From the NCBI GenBank assembly GCA_033557465.1, contig CM066037.1:206707156-206771155 (forward strand): DNA of 64,000 nucleotides, given 5' to 3'. Origin of the DNA: Ichthyophis bannanicus. Its lineage: Eukaryota; Chordata; Amphibia; Gymnophiona; Ichthyophiidae. Below are positions 20,968-32,362 of the stretch, one piece after another. Numbering within the stretch: the first letter of the stretch is position 1; every line of letters begins with the position of its first letter. The translations under genes and the position numbers were made by a program. The notes beneath the pieces are model-generated. The model did no database searches, was not told the DNA's origin, and saw nothing but the letters and a program-made list of their open reading frames with translations.

Positions 20968-21064
20968 CCCATATGTGAGGACTTATTCCTGCTTGTTCCT
21001 GGAGATAGCACAGTTACTTACCTGTAACAGGTGATCTCTGGGAACAGCAGGAATTAGTCCTCAC
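20968..21064 (+). repeat. DIRS1 internal complementary region
   Basis: 20968-21007 is the reverse complement of the left outer end (TATCTCCAGG type). 21008-21064 is the reverse complement of the right outer end (…CAGGTAAGTAACTGTGC). The two join at GATA/GCAC, which gives the circle junction and so fixes the element borders at 15727 and 21333. This is the defining feature of DIRS elements. Confidence 0.93.
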
Positions 21065-21145
21065 AACCCACCCACCTCCCCTAGGAGTTGTATCTTTTAT
21101 CTATCTATCTTCCTGTCCTCTCTCTGTTGACTCAGCTATAAACTC

Positions 21146-21333
21146 GAAACTGAGGAGAGCTGTTCAGGAAGGCGGGAAGGCAGTGCGCATGTGCAGTGGG
21201 AGGTCCCAAAAGCTTCTATTCTAAGAAGCTGGGGAGCTTTCCCGCACGGGCTCCGTCGGTACCGACGTACCCATATGTGAGGACTAATTCCTGCTGTTCC
21301 CAGAGATCACCTGTTACAGGTAAGTAACTGTGC
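21146..21333 (+). repeat. DIRS1 right inverted terminal repeat
   Basis: It starts GAAACTGAGGAGAGCTGTTC and mirrors the left repeat up to about 21290, then carries an extension (CACCTGTTACAGGTAAGTAA) found only at this end and in the internal complementary region. A short (TATC)n array lies just before it, near 21093. Confidence 0.9.
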
Positions 21334-21560
21334 TTTCTCTGGCAAGCAGAAGATCCTCAAAGTGGTACGCAAAGCAAGGAAGGTGAGATACCAAAACCAT
21401 CAGATCTACATTCTTCAAGATTTTTCAGCTGAGTTGCAAAAAAAAAAAAAAAACAGTGAGAATTCCAGGCCGTGAAAAAGGCCCTGCTAGAGTGCAGGGT
21501 CCCCTACACTATGCTGTACCCAGCCAGGCTTCAGGTACTGCAAGGCAACAAGGTGTAGGT
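21334..21560 (+). pseudogene. Tx1/L1 ORF1, C-terminal part
   Basis: GKQKILKVVRKARKVRYQNH then QIYILQDFSAELQK is the C-terminal domain of an L1-group ORF1 protein and continues the frame interrupted at 15726. A run of 16 A at about 21437 breaks the frame. The end of the ORF (FNSLGGRAFCEIADG) is found after the LINE-A insert at about 22567. Confidence 0.7.
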
Positions 21561-22560
21561 AAGAACATAAGATATGCCATACTGGGTTAGACCAAGGTCC
21601 CCCAAGCCCAGTATCCTGTTTCCAACAATGTCCAATCTAGGTCATAAGTACCTAGCATTTTCCCCAAAAGGCACAGGTTCCACAATGCTTGTATTGGAGC
21701 GAGCAGTGGATATCCCGGGTCCACTTTAATAATGGTTTATGGACTTTTCCTTCTGGAACTTGTCCAAACCTTTTTTAAACCCGGCTACACTAACCGCTTT
21801 TACTACATCCTCTGGTAATGAATTTCAGAGTTTGATTACATGCTGAGTGAAAAAATATTTTCTTATTAGTCTTAAATAGGTTACCCTGTAGCTTCATTGC
21901 ATGTCCCGTAGTCTTTCCATTCATTAATTTATAGACCTCTATCATATCTCCCCTCAGCCATCTCTTTTCCAGGTTGAAGAGCCCTAACCTTTTTAGCCTC
22001 TCTTCATAGGGGTATCCTTCCATCCCCTTTACCATTTTGGTGGCTCTTCTCTGTACCTTTTCTAATACCGCCATATCCTTTTTAAGATACGGCAACCAGA
22101 ATTGCACACAATATTCAGGGTAGTTGCACCATGGAACGATACAGAGGCATTATAATATCCTTTGTTTTATTCTCCATTCCTTTCCTTATGATACCTAACA
22201 TTCTATTTGCTCTCTTGGCCGCCGCTGCACACTGGGCGGAAGGTTTCAACATGTTATCCACAATGATTCCTAAATCATTTTCCTGGGTGGTGGTTCCTAA
22301 TGTGGAACCTTGCATCGTGTAACCATAGTTTGGGTTGTTCTTTCCTAGGTGCATAATTTTGCACTTGTCCACATTAAATTTCATCTGCCATTTGGATGCC
22401 CAATCTTCCAATTTATCAAGGTCCTCTTGCCATTTTTCACAGACATCATGGGTTTTAACAACTTTGAATAATTGTGTCATCTGCAGATTTGATTACCTCA
22501 CTCGCTATTCCCATTTCCATGTCATTTACGAATATGTTAAAAAGTTGCAGACCCAGCACA
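21561..22560 (-). mobile_element. LINE-A (CR1-like) 3' part
   Basis: A 5'-truncated reverse LINE-A. The 3' end is the AAGAACATAAGATATGCC tail. RT C-terminal frames at 21790-22107 (EERLKRLGLFNLEKRWLRGD) and 22115-22480 (LEDWASKWQMKFNVDKCKIM) match the forward copies at 35687-36601 and 53800-54541. It interrupts Tx1/L1 ORF1. No clear target duplication. Confidence 0.85.
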
Positions 22561-23529
22561 GATCTTTTCAACAGTCTTGGTGGCAGAGCATTTTGTGAGA
22601 TCGCTGATGGGGACCCCTTCATGATTGGATTCAGTACTTTTTTTTATTGGTATTTGTCTAATGACAGCTAACTGAGAATGGTTTCTGTTGTTCCTCTCTT
22701 CTCTCCCTTATTTTCTTGGCTGGGCTGGTGTCTGCCCCTTCTTTGTCTTCACAGTTATTGTAAATGCACTTTTTTTTTTGCATTTTATTATCGGCATTTT
22801 TATGATTGGCTTGTCCCTATTGTTTTCTGCATGAGGATGGTGATGGGGGATGGAGGAGTTTGTGGTCTTGAACGATATTGGTTGAGGTTGTTGGTATGCC
22901 TTGGGGTGGGTTTACAGTGGGACACGGGGTGCTGGTGTCAGTGGAGCAGTGTGTGAAGTGGAGGGACAATGAGTTATACGTAGGGGTCTGAGCTGTGGGT
23001 TGTTGATGGCTGATGTGTTGTGGATGGATGTTTCCTGGGGAGGGAATTAAGGGGGAAGAGTGTTAGGAGAGTTGAGGATTGGGAAAGAGGGAGGGTGGAG
23101 GCATGGTGTGGGTGTTTTGATGGTTGGACTACTTTTAGGGGATGGGGTCGCAGACAATATGCACTTGTAATCCAGGGATCCCAATTTGGTTCCCACCTAT
23201 GGACCCAGTGTAGAGTGGGATGGTGTTGCTGGTGGTTTTGGGGTCTCCCCATGTGTTTGCAGAGTTAGGGGAGACTGCTTGTAGTTGAGATGGGTTGGGG
23301 TTAGTTTGGGGGGGTGATAGGTGTTTTGGGGATTGGTTAACTTTATGAATGTGACAAGATATGCACACCTTGATGGGAGTAACTTCCTTTGTGTCTTTTT
23401 TATTTGTACTCCTTACTGGCTTTTCATTTCCAGTTGCATAGTTTGTTTTCTTACTTTAGCTGTATTATCTTGTGTATTTGTCATACTCACATTGCAGGTG
23501 TTGGAGCTTTTGTGTTTCTGGCTCGATTG

Positions 23530-26500
23530 GGTACTCCTTTACACATATTTTCGCTAAACATTCAGGGTATTTCAAGTCCCACAAAGTGTACTAGACTATT
23601 GCAGTATCTCAAAAAGGAATGGACACACGTTGCCCTTTTGCCAGGAGACCCATTGACCAGAAGCGAACATGATAAATTGCATTAGGATTGGGTAGGCCAA
23701 GTCTCCTCCTCTGCTTCATCTGGCTCCCATCATGGGGGTGGGGGAGGGGTCTGTGTGCTAGTTCACCACTCCCTGCCCCTGGAAGTAAGCACTTAGAGAT
23801 GGACGCAGGATGTAGATGTCTGATTTTGTACTATAAGCTCCCTATTGCTCAGTTTGTATTAGTTAATGTCTATGGGCCCAGTGTAGACTCTGAGTTTTTA
23901 ACACATAAACTTGATGGCTGGACAGGCCTGCCTCTGATCATGGGCAGGGACTGGAATGTATATATGAATAACAGAATGGATAGATCAAGATGCCACTCTG
24001 AGGGTCATAGGGAATCTTGGACACTAAAGGTCATGGTAGGATGTTTGGCGTGTAGATAATCCTAGTTCTCAGGATTATACATTTTTTCCCCTCGCCACCA
24101 GTCCTGTAGTCAATTGGAGGGGTTTTTTTTGCCCGGGTGGGTCCCAGCCTATTTGATTTCAGAGTGATATTCTTATCTCCCTCTGGCCATCACCCAATTT
24201 TGCTTTTTGGTGGGGGGGGGGGGCTCCTTCATGTGGTGGCATGTGTAGAGACTGAATATTTTCCTCTTGGGCTGGAAGACCTTTGGGGATTTGGTGCAGC
24301 ACATGTTAGTGAACTTCCAGGAAGTGCATGACCCTCAGGAGTATGATCCGGTTTTATGCTGAAGGACATTTAAGGCGGTTCTCGAGGGTCATACCATTGG
24401 TTATGCTAGTTACCTGGCTCATCATATTCAGGAGGAGTAAGCTCACCTAGAGCAGCAGATTGCCTTATTAGAGCAACAACACAAGTGGACCTGTTCTTGA
24501 ATCTACCATCAGCTATTCTTACTCCAGGATTATTTGTGGGCACTAGATGTTGACAAGAGTGAACTATCCTATTGCTTCTCAAAATTGTGCTATGAGCATG
24601 GCAACAAAACGGGAGTTCTTGTTAGCTAGGGCCATCTGATGTCAGATCATAGCTGCTACAATTGTCAACTTTGTGATCGTACAGGGAGGGTTCAGACGGC
24701 TGCTGAGGATATCGCAGATCTTTTATTGTCCCTTTTTCAGACCTTGAATATGGGGGATAGGACCTCCCCCCCTTAGGACGCAGATATAGTGTAAGGCATT
24801 GTTTCACACTATTTCAATGCTAGAAGTGCAACAAGCCATCAATGGATTGCAGTCCAGCAGGCATGAATGGCTGCCAATTAAATTTTACAAGATGTTCCGA
24901 GAGGAGTTTGCCCCTTTCTTGGGTGATGTGTTTGCACATATGGGGCTCAGGCAGTATAGGTGACCTCTTAGCAGCTACGGTTGTTTTGATTCCCAAGAAG
25001 GGTCAGGCCCTCAAAGATATTGAAGCATATAGGCCTGTTTTTGATTCTGTGTTGACATGAAAATCTTGGCTAAGATCTTACATACATTGCTCGAAACTTT
25101 GCTGCTGGTCCTAGTGCTCTTGGACCAGACCGGGTTTGTTTGGGGCCGTTCTTCTACAGATAATACTCAGCGGTTGTTTCACTTACTATAGTTGGCAGAC
25201 CGTCAGCATTTGTTTGGGGTTGTGTTGTCCCTTGACACCAATAAGACTTTCAATTGGCTGAAATAGTCTTTCCTATTCGCTGTATTGCGCCGGTTTGGGC
25301 TCCCAGAGCCATTCCTGGACTGGGTAACTATTCTCTATTCAGACCCTAGTGCCCGTCTCTTAATCATTGGAGTTTCCATGGCTTCCTTTCCGATTTGGTA
25401 CAGCACGTGGCAGAGCTGCCTTCTTCCTCCAATACTTTTTGACTTGGCTTTGGAGCTTGTGGTGTGTTGTCCGGGTTTCACATGAGATTGCTGGGCTTAG
25501 GGTGGACAGGATTAAACACAAACTTTCACTATACATAGATGGCAAGCTGTTGTTCTTGGGAGGATTGGACTCTTATGGTTTGGTGCTGCAATAGCTCCTG
25601 GTGTATTTTGGGGCAGTGGCAGACTACAAGGTTAATTGGCTGAAATCTGAATTTTGGGTTCTGGGTTTGCGGAGGAGTCTTCCTGCGGCTTCTTGCTTCT
25701 TCTGGCCACTTCTAGCTTTAAATATTTAGATATTGAGATCCCTATGTGTATTTGTGATCTGTATAGAGTGAATTATGCATCTTTATTGCTATGAGTGGAG
25801 AAGGACTTACGTTTGTGGGTTGATTTACCCATTTTGTGGGGCAGGTATAATTAACCTAGTGAAGATGAATAGTCTGCCTTGCTTACTGTATCTTTTTCAG
25901 CACTTGCCTTGTATGATTTTGGGAGCGGTGTTCCGTAGGCTGAACGGGTGACTTTCTAGTTTTATCTGCCCCCGTATTGCTCTTACCACTTTGTGTCAGC
26001 TGAAGGGAGAGGGGGTATGGGCTTATGCAATCTGGAGGTGTACTACTGGGCCTCGAGATTGGTTGCTGTAAAGAAATGGTTTTGTAGCGTTCTTCATGAG
26101 CCTAGCTGGCTCCAACTGGAGAAAGTGCAGATAGAGAGTCTTTCTCTGCCTCTCTTGCCCGTGATGGACAGAACAAACCCAATGGTTCACCAAATTCTTC
26201 AGCATAACTTTATCCTAGCGCATACGATGTGGATGTGGTGTCAGGTTTGCAGGTTCATGCATCTTCTGAAGGAGGTGCTGTCTCCCCTCACCCCTCTCAG
26301 TAAGAATCTCCAGTTATCATACTGTGCTTTTTATCTGGAGATGAGTTACTGGAAAGTCCAGGGTCTTCATTTGCTGTGGCAGTTTGGCTTTGAAGATGTT
26401 CTGTATGATTTTGGTATGTTGACCAAAAAGTTTACTTTGGAGCCACACACTCGTCTTCTCTTTTTTCATGTGAGGGAAGTGGTGGACTGGTTGCAGGCTT

Positions 26501-26535
26501 GGGGCTGGCGTTTGTCATGCTTTGAATCCTCTTAA
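23530..26535 (+). pseudogene. Tx1/L1 ORF2 (endonuclease and RT) remnant
   Basis: The first piece, SLNIQGISSPTKCTRLLQYL then WTHVALLPGDPL (23530-23685), is the N terminus of an apurinic-like endonuclease. FVLVNVYGPSVDSEF and LIMGRDWNVY (23840-23960) follow. RT blocks appear with VVLIPKKGQALKDIEAYRP (24980-25040), a KLSLYIDGKLLFL catalytic region (25500-25560; the YADD is changed to YIDG) and GRGGMGLCNLEVYYWASRL (25993-26100). Stops throughout. ORF2 in this clade makes the nick and copies the RNA. Confidence 0.65.
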
Positions 26536-26799
26536 GACCTTTCTAAGTACCGCTTTGCTCCTTGTTTTACAGCTTGGCTGTGTCTTTCTAGCAAAGGCTT
26601 TCTGTCCCCCATAGGGGACTGGAGAAGGCAGGTGGCTGACAGTGTGTTTTGATTCCTCCTGTGCTGATTGGGTGGTGGTAGGTAAAGGAGTATCATTGCA
26701 TCAGCCCACCACCACCTTGTCTTCCAACTTTGGACCCAACTGCTTTGAACCAGAAAAAAAATTAATTTCCTCACTTGAGTAGGTGGTTCTCTGCAAAGT

Positions 26800-27790
26800 T
26801 AAAAGGAGTTGATTGTGAATCAGCTCAAACTATTCTCAACTGTTATTTTGACCCCTAAGTAGTTTTATTTTAAAATGTCCACATTTATTTTTGGTATGTT
26901 AATGTTCAAAGCATCTGATTTGCCTATGTTTACTTTAATCCCAAAACTTTTCCAAATTTCTGTATTTTATGTATTTTAATTGGCAGGAAGATCAGAAGGA
27001 TTGACCCAGAAAACATATAATCAAATAATGATATTCATCTTGTTCCACCTTATTACCTCTGCAGTCTGTGTTTCAGATTTCTTTTTAATCCAGTGCCTCC
27101 ATAGCAAAGCAAACAACAATGGAGGCAAGGGGGTAAATCCTCTGTAGTACATCTGTCTTGATAGATGTATGAGTAGCTCTCGTTAATTTGTATGCATGCT
27201 TCAGGTTTGGTTTAATGTTGACCTGTCCACTTGATAATGTTGTCCAAATACATTTCAGAGAGTTCCAATAAATCCTATCAAAAGCCTTCTCCACATCATA
27301 GTGCATTACATTGTTGGGTCACGCTTCTCTCGTGGTATCTAAAATGGGTTGAGCATCTGCAGATGTCTGCTGATTAGAGATTGAAACCAGATTGATCCTC
27401 GTGTATTAAGGAGAGAGATAATCTAGATAATCTATGGGCAACATTTTTGCTAGAGTCTTTGTTTTTTCTGACCACTATCTGGGATTTGAGAAAAACCTCT
27501 ATCATGAATTAGCGAATAAAATAACCCAACTAGAAGCTCAACAAGTGCATTTTTGAATCTTATACACCCTGGCCATATAACTGCTCAGCCATGTACCTTT
27601 CACACATTTTAAATTCTTAATAACTGGTATAATCTTGAAACGGATTATCTCATAATCCAAACTTAGTTTATCTGTCTCGGATAATTAAGGCAATTTAAGA
27701 GACTCCAGGTAGCTGTATATTCATTTGTACTGTGTAAAGTTCTTTATAAAACTGAGAAAACCTCCTCTTACCATTTTCATAACCAAGTTC
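26800..27790 (-). pseudogene. L1-group RT fragment, reverse strand
   Basis: The frame at 27085-27306 reads DVEKAFDRIYWNSLK, the L1-type RT motif A. VLGLKVNIGKSDALNI and YLGVKITV follow downstream on the reverse strand (about 26980 down to 26820). FSQFYKELYTVQ lies near 27750. It is a different insertion from the forward Tx1/L1 to the left, and heavily mutated. Confidence 0.6.
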
Positions 27791-27794
27791 TAGT

Positions 27795-28395
27795 AACATA
27801 CTAAAGTATGGCAGTTCTGTATCATATCCTTCCTGTCCCTCCTCGTCTCCAGCCTCCTCAAGTCTTTTCTGATATGTCTTCTGGCGCAGGCCCCATGTTC
27901 GCCTTCCCCTGGACCATTTCAAGTCTTTTTATATCCTTTGCAAGGTATGGTCTCCAAAACTGAACACATTACTCCAAGTGAGGCCTCATCAATGACTTGT
28001 ACAGGGGCATTAATACCTCCTCCTTTCTGCTGGTTATTCCTCTCTGTATGCAATCCAGCATCCTTCTGGCTTTGGCTACCGCAATGTCATATGGTTTCTC
28101 CACCTTGAGATCTTCAGACATTATCACTTTAAGGTCCTTCTCCTGGTCCGTGCACACCAGCCTCTCACCACCCCCTATCGCATACCGCTGCTTTGGATTT
28201 CTGCATCACAAATGCATCATTTTGCACTTCTTCACGTTAAATCTTAATTTCTAAGCATTAAACCATTATTCTAATCTTTGTAGATCTTTTCTCATGTTGT
28301 CTTCTCCCTCTGAGGTGTCCACTCCGTTGCAAAATCCACAAAAATACAAACTTTTCCTTTTAACCCCTTGGCAATATCATTCACAAATTGTATTG
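27795..28395 (-). mobile_element. LINE-B copy 2, cut by DIRS2
   Basis: The reverse frame 27969-28157 (MCTDQEKDLKVIMSEDLKVE) is the same RT C-terminal block as at 8158-8526. The LINE stops at 28395, where the DIRS2 left terminus begins. About 60 bases after the DIRS2 right end, TTCCAGGACCGATCCCTGAG (43322) resumes LINE-B sequence (compare 12530). Confidence 0.75.
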
Positions 28396-28560
28396 TATCT
28401 CCAGGAACAAGCAGGAATGCAGTCTTCACATATGAGTGACGTCAGCATCGAGGGAGCCCGACACGGGAACACTCTCCAGCATCCAATAGGAATGCGTTTA
28501 GGAGCATCCCTCCATGCATGCGTGCCTGCCTTCCCACCTTCCTAACAATTCTCCTCAGTC
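28396..28560 (+). repeat. DIRS2 left inverted terminal repeat
   Basis: It is inverted at 43093-43263. Shared cores are CCTTCC-ACCTTCCTA with AATTCTCCTCAGTC on the inner side and CTTCACATATG near the outer end. Confidence 0.85.
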
Positions 28561-28824
28561 GTCTCTTTTCCATGGAGCCATCAGGACCTTGTCCTAACCC
28601 TGCTGGTAAAATTCATACCAAGTGCCTTCGGGTACATCGTGATTGCCTTCCTGTCTGCCAGGAGTGGTATCGGACGCCTCGATCTCTCTTTTTTTGTCAG
28701 GTTTATTTTTTTAAATTTTCTTTTCGTTTTTCTTTTTTTACTTCATTCACAGCATTGCTGCTTCCTTGGCTGGCCTAGGCCGCCATTGCCTTTTTTTGAT
28801 TTTGCTTCGATGGTCTTCTCAGAC

Positions 28825-30845
28825 ATGGAGAAACTACACAGTGGCTTCAAAAAATGTACCAAGTGTCATAATACTATCTCTGCTACCGATAAGCACAACT
28901 GGTGCTTAAAATGTTTGGGCTTGGACCACGACGCCTCGACTTTCCCCCTTTGTCAACAGATGACCCGGACGGGACTCAAGAACAGGGAAAGCTGTTTCCA
29001 TCAGACTCAGTCACTTCAGCACACTCTTTGGTGACCTCCACACCGTCAAGGTCATTGCATGGTTCCCATGCTTCCTCAAAGTCAAAATATGGCAGCAAAC
29101 ACAAGTCCTCCTCAGAGGCAGGAAAGGTATCGAAGGCCTTGGCGTTGGTATCCACAGAAAAGGTATTGAGGTCCTCTGGATCTGACTCCGATAGCCAGGA
29201 TCGACACCGGCCCTCCCCAATAGGGAAACCAGACATTGACCGACCAGATGAACAGCCGCAGTGGGAGGATACTTCCTTCAAAGTGCCAGAGGGGTTTTGG
29301 GAGGCTCCTGAGGCATCGTCCTCTGCAGAACCCCCCAGACACATGTACTGGTACAGTGGCACAGAGCTCCATGCAAGAGTCACCTCCACTCTCCCTCAGT
29401 CACCTCCAGTCTCCCTCAATCAACATATGCAAGCTATTGAACAGAGTTATCCTGGCATCCATAGTGCCAGGGACCTCGAGGCCCATGGACCTGATGCCCG
29501 ACCTCGAAGTCGGTGCATTGAGATATTCCATGACATTGTTAACAGAACCGGCACCGTTACACCCAGGGCCGATATCCCCATTGGAACCCATAGCTGCACA
29601 GGGCTCCATACACCTGGGTGCAAATGCCTCGGGGCATCAGCACTGAGCCTTGATGTTTGCATCAACATGACATCGGCACCATAATACCAACTGTCACTAC
29701 TTTGATATTCTATTAAGTTCTGATTCCGCTTCCTCGGAATCTGACATCGAGTCGGTCAGTTCCGCACCTCTCCCAGACATTTCCTCAGACCCCTCTCCAC
29801 TGCATGAGAGGTATTGATCACCACCCATAGATATGTCCTTTCAGGATTTCATCAGGGACATGGCAGCTGCACTCTTGGTGATGATCACCATGGAGACTGA
29901 ACCGAGGGCTTAAGAGCTTGAAATTCTTCAATGCCCCTCGATTCCAAAAGAGCTTGAAATTCTTCAATGCCCCTCGATTCCAAAAGAGGCAGCTATGCTT
30001 CTCATATATCATATCCTCTGGGGTCTTATGGTTCACATGTGGAAAACTCCCTTGATGGTTCCATCAATCAGCAAGAGGCTAGACACTCTCTATAGAGTTC
30101 CTCCTTGCCCAGGTTTTCAGAAGCCTCAGTTACCACATCATTCGAAGGATGTGGAATCGGCAGTGTGTCAAATTAAGAGTTTTAAAAATTATTCCTCTTT
30201 TCCTCCGGGCAGAGAATCCAGAACTCTCAATGCATTTGGACGTAGGTGCTTCCAGGCAGTTATGTTAGCATCTAGGATAAACTCCTATTTGCTTTACATG
30301 GGGATGTTTTTGAGAGATGTCATAAAGGACTTGTCTGAGTTTATGACCCTGTTGCCATAAGACAAGCAAGGTCCACATCAGGCCTTGATCATTCATGGTC
30401 AGAATACCTCCAGGTTCCTCACTAGGGCTGCCTTTGATGCTTTTGAGCCCACCAGTAGGGCAGCTGCAGTTTGCATAGGAGCCAGAAAAATGGCCTGGCT
30501 GCAAGCCTCTGACCTTGATCAATGGATGCAGGACAAGCTTGCTAATTTTCCTTGTAGTGAAAACCTCTTTGGAAAGGGGTGGCGTGAGAAGGCGGGTGAG
30601 ATAGAGACGGATGATCTCACCATGAAATGCCTGTCTCTGAAGACGACTGATCCAACTAAAAAGAAGGCTCCTGCCAAGAAGCCTTTCTATCCCAGGAAGA
30701 AAAAGTATTACCCTTCTTATCCACCTTATTCTTCTTATCAGCCTCAACACCAACATCAAAAACAACAGGGCCCATGTCAGCCCAGGAAGCCTAAGCCTGC
30801 AAAACCTCAACAAACCCCTCAGACACAGCCTCCAACTGATTTTTA
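28825..30845 (+). pseudogene. DIRS2 gag-like ORF1, broken
   Basis: It starts MEKLHSGFKKCTKCHNTIS with the same CTKC and WCLKCLGLDH pattern as DIRS1. A frameshift at about 28920-29030 moves it to the 28902-29684 frame (Ser/Pro-rich). A 36-bp tandem duplication (29912-29983) follows. RLDTLYRVPPCPGFQKPQLP lies in 29995-30360, which ends in a stop at 30358, and the same frame continues to 30846 with a basic, Tyr/Gln/Pro-rich C terminus. Confidence 0.8.
29912..29983. repeat. 36-bp perfect tandem duplication in DIRS2 gag
   Basis: The unit AAGAGCTTGAAATTCTTCAA... occurs at 29912-29947 and 29948-29983 without change. DIRS1 has one copy at this place. Confidence 0.85.
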
Positions 30846-30879
30846 ACTGCTTCCTCAAAAGCATAGCCAGCCTCCCTTA

Positions 30880-31248
30880 CAGGATCCCCTCCCTGCCCAT
30901 ATAGCGGGCAGATTAATCCACTTTGCCCACCGATCACCCCTAATCACATCAGAACCCTGGACTCTAACGGTTGTGAGCATGGGGTATCAGCTCAACTTCC
31001 AGGATCTGCCGCCCGCTTTCTTCATAGGGGAGTCCCCCATGGATCACATGCACTCCACTCTACTTCAGCAGGAGATAGCCACCCTGGTAGTGCAGGGAGA
31101 CATAGAGGAAGTCCCACTCCCTCAATAAGGCCTCTGATTCTATTCCCATTATTTCCTCATCCCTAAGAAAACAGGGTGGTTTGGATCTATCCTCGACCTC
31201 CACAATCTCAACAAGTTCCTGGTGTGGGAAAAGTTCAAGATGGTCTCA
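30880..31248 (+). pseudogene. DIRS2 RT, N-terminal part
   Basis: Remnants of PLITSEPWTLTVVSMGYQL and the PKKTGWFGSILDLHNLNKFL block, matching residues 25-130 of the DIRS1 enzyme. It contains stops. The frame breaks at KMVS, where LINE-A is inserted, and resumes at 36775 with LPPGKDWLCSLDLKDTY. Confidence 0.75.
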
Positions 31249-31260
31249 TTAAGGACCTCT

Positions 31261-32362
31261 AGTCTTGAAGGACTAGAAAAGGGGACTGTTACTTCTGGAG
31301 AGAGATCTGCAATTGTGAGTATATACTTCTGGGAATTTTCTGAAAGGAATTCTTAGTATTAAAGCTAATTAATCTGTGAACCCACTATTTTTTTGTTAAA
31401 TCAGTCAGGGCCTAGTAGCAGCAGTTTAAGTTTAAATTTAAAACACAGAAGAGAGCTTTCTGATTACATTTCATACCCAGCAGAGAACTTGTAGTTTAAA
31501 TTTAATAGTCACTCAGGGCCTAGTATCAGCAAAGTACTTTTAGTTTAAATTTAAAACACAGAAGAGAGCTTTCTGGTTAAATTTGGAACCCAGCAGAGAG
31601 CTTGTAGTTTAAATTTCATAATAAGTTAGAGCCTAGCAGCAGCAAAGAGCTATAATTTAAATCAAATCAGAATATAGCTTAGCACAAAGGGCAAAACAGG
31701 GTCAGTACTCTTTGAGCAACAAATAAAGTCTTCTAGAGACCTTTACAAAGAGGTCTTCTACCTAGGGGGCAAGAGACCTGTGAAACATTTTTAATAGGTG
31801 TTAACCCCAGGTGGCAGGTCAAAAGGCCATTTTGAAAGACTCCTTCTATCCAAGCAAGGACTGTTAATCTCCTGGGAAGTTGGTCACAGCTTACCTCAGC
31901 AGCACAGGCATAAATAGCTCAACCAGAGCTCTGTGATCCTCAGTCTTGAAGGACTAGAAAAGGGGACTGTTACTTCTGGAGAGAGATCTGCCATTGTGAG
32001 TATATACTTATGGGAATTTTCTGACAAGAATTCTTTGTATTAAAGCTAATTAATCTGTGAACCAACAATATTTTGTTAAATCAGTCAGGGCCTAGTAGCA
32101 GCAGTTTAAGTTTAAATTTAAAACACAGAAGAGAGCTTTCTGGTTAAATTTCATACCCAGCAGAGAGCTTGTAGTTTAAATTTAATAATCACTCAGGACC
32201 TAGCATCAGCAAAGTACTTTTAGTTTAAATTTAAAACACAGAAGAAAGCTTTCTGGTGAAATTTGGAACCCAGCAGAGAGCTTGTAGTTTAAATTTCATA
32301 ATAAGTTAGAGCCTAGCAGCAGCAAAGAGCTATAATTTAAATCAAATCAGAATATAGCTTAC
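31261..32362 (+). repeat. Tandem repeats in the LINE-A 5' region
   Basis: A 681-base unit beginning AGTCTTGAAGGACTAGAAAA starts at 31261 and again at 31942, the second copy ending at about 32362. Within each unit a sub-repeat of about 110 bases (GTTTAAATTTAAAACACAGA / AGAGAGCTTTCTG) occurs twice. The region has no ORF. Tandem 5' monomers acting as promoters are known in some L1 families, and a similar role is inferred here. Confidence 0.8.

Larger units (their letters stand above)
15727..21333 (+). mobile_element. DIRS1: near-intact DIRS tyrosine-recombinase retrotransposon
   Basis: A 5.6-kb element with every structural part of the DIRS group: inverted terminal repeats (15727-15890 and 21146-21333), gag-like, RT-RNase H and recombinase ORFs in that order, and an internal complementary region (20968-21064). 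Half of that region is the reverse complement of the left outer end and half that of the right outer end. In DIRS elements this arrangement templates a circular intermediate that the recombinase inserts without target duplication. None is seen here: the ORF1 of the host LINE runs RIHH into GKQKILKVVRKARK directly. Gag carries two frameshifts, while the other two ORFs are open. Confidence 0.93.
15050..26700 (+). mobile_element. Tx1/L1-type LINE split by DIRS1 and LINE-A
   Basis: A forward L1-group LINE. Its ORF1 (coiled coil then RNA-binding domain) starts near 15120, is cut by DIRS1 at 15727-21333, resumes, and is cut again by a reverse LINE-A tail at 21561-22560. ORF2 endonuclease and RT remnants run from about 23530 to 26535. 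Frames rejoin across both inserts, so this LINE is older than either. It is a pseudogene throughout. The region 22640-23500 between the ORFs holds nothing I recognise. Confidence 0.7.

Noticed and set aside
22974..23368. Reverse His/Pro/Ser-rich frames
   Set aside because: Antisense of G/T-rich sequence between Tx1/L1 ORF1 and ORF2; no recognisable domain.
29236..29646. Overlapping forward frame of 136 codons in DIRS2 gag
   Set aside because: The gag reading (28902-29684) carries the family's Ser/Pro pattern; this frame has no counterpart in DIRS1.
30265..30864. 199-codon reverse frame rich in Leu/Arg
   Set aside because: Antisense shadow of the Lys/Pro-rich DIRS2 gag C terminus; its composition follows from that.
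31261..32362. Possible CRISPR-like or satellite array
   Set aside because: The units are long, only two, and belong to the 5' part of a LINE. There are no regular spacers and the context is eukaryotic.
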